A stretch of DNA of 13,862 nucleotides from positions 1 through 13,862 of the forward strand of contig DATCSE010000138.1 in NCBI GenBank assembly GCA_036568605.1, written 5' to 3'. Positions 13,334-13,862 of the stretch are shown piece after piece; the stretch's first letter is position 1, and each line of letters starts with the position of its first letter. Both the position numbers and the translations under genes were made by a program. The DNA is from DATCSE01 sp036568605. GTDB lineage: Bacteria; Pseudomonadota; Gammaproteobacteria; Burkholderiales; Burkholderiaceae_C. The notes below the pieces were generated by a model. The model was not told the origin of the DNA. It did no database searches and saw nothing but the letters and a program-made list of their open reading frames with translations.

Positions 13334-13862
13334 TCAGGCGCTGCAAATTGCCGGCAGCAGCTCGCCGATCGCCCCCTGCAGCAGCGCATCGGCCAGCTCG
13401 TCCATCGCGGTCGCCTGCGCATTCACGATGACGATGCGCGCGCCGGCTTCGCGCGCCCGGGGCACGACGCCGGCCGCGGGAAAGACCTGCAGCGTGCTGC
13501 CGATCGCGATCAGCAGGTCGGCCTCGCCCGCGACCGTCATCGCACGGGCGATCACCTCGGGCACCAGCGCCTGGCCGAACGAAATCGTGTCGCTCTTCAG
13601 GATGCCGCCGCAGCGCAGGCAGCGCGGATCGTCCTCGCCGTCGCGCACGCGCTGCAGCACGTCCTGCATCGGCGTGCGCTGGCCGCAGCCCCAGCACATC
13701 GCGCGGCGCATCGTGCCGTGCACCTCGATGATCTTTTCGGGGCTGTTGCCGGCGATGCGGTGCAGCTCGTCGATGTTCTGCGTGATCAATGCATGCAGCC
13801 GGCCACGCCGCTCGAGCTCGACGAGCGCGAGGTGACCGCGGTTCGGCTGCGCGGTCCAGGCC
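13334..13862 (-). CDS. Sir2-family NAD-dependent protein deacylase (N-terminus off window)
   Basis: The C-terminal 175 codons of a sirtuin; the start lies beyond the right edge. Hallmarks, counted from the window edge: ALITQNIDELHRIAG (NAD-binding TQNID and LHxxAG), EVHGTMRRAMC (the His is the catalytic base), a zinc-binding set CWGC and CLRC, then GGILKSDTISFGQAL, ADLLIAIGSTLQVFPAAGVVP (GSSLxVxPA-like nucleotide site) and IVIVNAQAT. The reaction is removal of acetyl or other acyl groups from protein lysines using NAD. The GQ in SFGQ replaces the GE found in many CobB-like sirtuins, which together with KSDT suggests a different bacterial branch; subclass is not firm. The neighbour across a 165-bp gap is PagL on the same strand; no functional link is evident. 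Confidence 0.9.
   Translation of the reverse strand, partial: AWTAQPNRGHLALVELERRGRLHALITQNIDELHRIAGNSPEKIIEVHGTMRRAMCWGCGQRTPMQDVLQRVRDGEDDPRCLRCGGILKSDTISFGQALVPEVIARAMTVAGEADLLIAIGSTLQVFPAAGVVPRAREAGARIVIVNAQATAMDELADALLQGAIGELLPAICSA

Overview
The window is GC-rich (roughly two thirds G+C by eye), densely coding DNA, most likely from a chromosome of a betaproteobacterium of the order Burkholderiales. That placement is an inference from codon use, gene families (DUF938 methyltransferase, fused indolepyruvate oxidoreductase, DUF6494, ModE-HTH/PBP-like regulator, PagL) and the REP-like palindrome carrying the core TTCGACAAGCTCAGC. No rRNA, tRNA, CRISPR array, transposase, integrase or phage gene was seen.

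Layout. (1) 1-3734, all minus strand and tightly packed, read from right to left: antitoxin and ParE/RelE-like toxin, a VOC/glyoxalase-fold protein, a membrane-anchored alpha/beta hydrolase, a conserved hypothetical gene interrupted by a single-base frameshift, a secreted aspartic-protease-like protein with two DS/TG lobes, and the start of a DUF938 SAM methyltransferase (cut by the left edge). Gaps of about 8-45 bp and one 4-bp ATGA overlap suggest an operon. (2) 3735-3898: REP-like inverted repeat with a short tandem array. (3) 3899-8441: a 1216-residue fused indolepyruvate ferredoxin oxidoreductase (minus), divergent from an Lrp/AsnC regulator and a DUF6494 small protein (plus). This looks like an amino-acid-responsive aromatic 2-oxoacid oxidation locus. 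(4) 8442-8663: a second REP-like inverted repeat with a four-unit 25-bp tandem array that runs into the next stop codon. (5) 8659-10793: a TupA-type tungstate-binding protein without neighbouring tupB/tupC, divergent from a one-component regulator that joins a ModE-like HTH to a PBP-like sensor domain. (6) 10798-11718: a glutamate/aspartate-type ABC solute-binding protein, also without permease or ATPase beside it. (7) 12020-12554: a histone-like Lys/Ala-rich protein with a ribbon-helix-helix-like C-terminus, preceded by an AT-rich triple 9-mer repeat that may be its promoter/operator. (8) 12581-13168: PagL-type lipid A 3-O-deacylase. (9) 13334 to the right edge: C-terminal part of a Sir2-family NAD-dependent deacylase.

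I do not see a complete novel multi-gene system. The observations most worth checking are the shared architecture of the two REP-like loci (tandem truncated 'heads' in front of a full palindrome), the pepsin-like two-lobed layout of the secreted aspartic protease, two genes in one putative operon that each need a one-base correction (toxin 5' end and the conserved hypothetical), and the AT-rich triple repeat in front of the RHH/histone-like gene.
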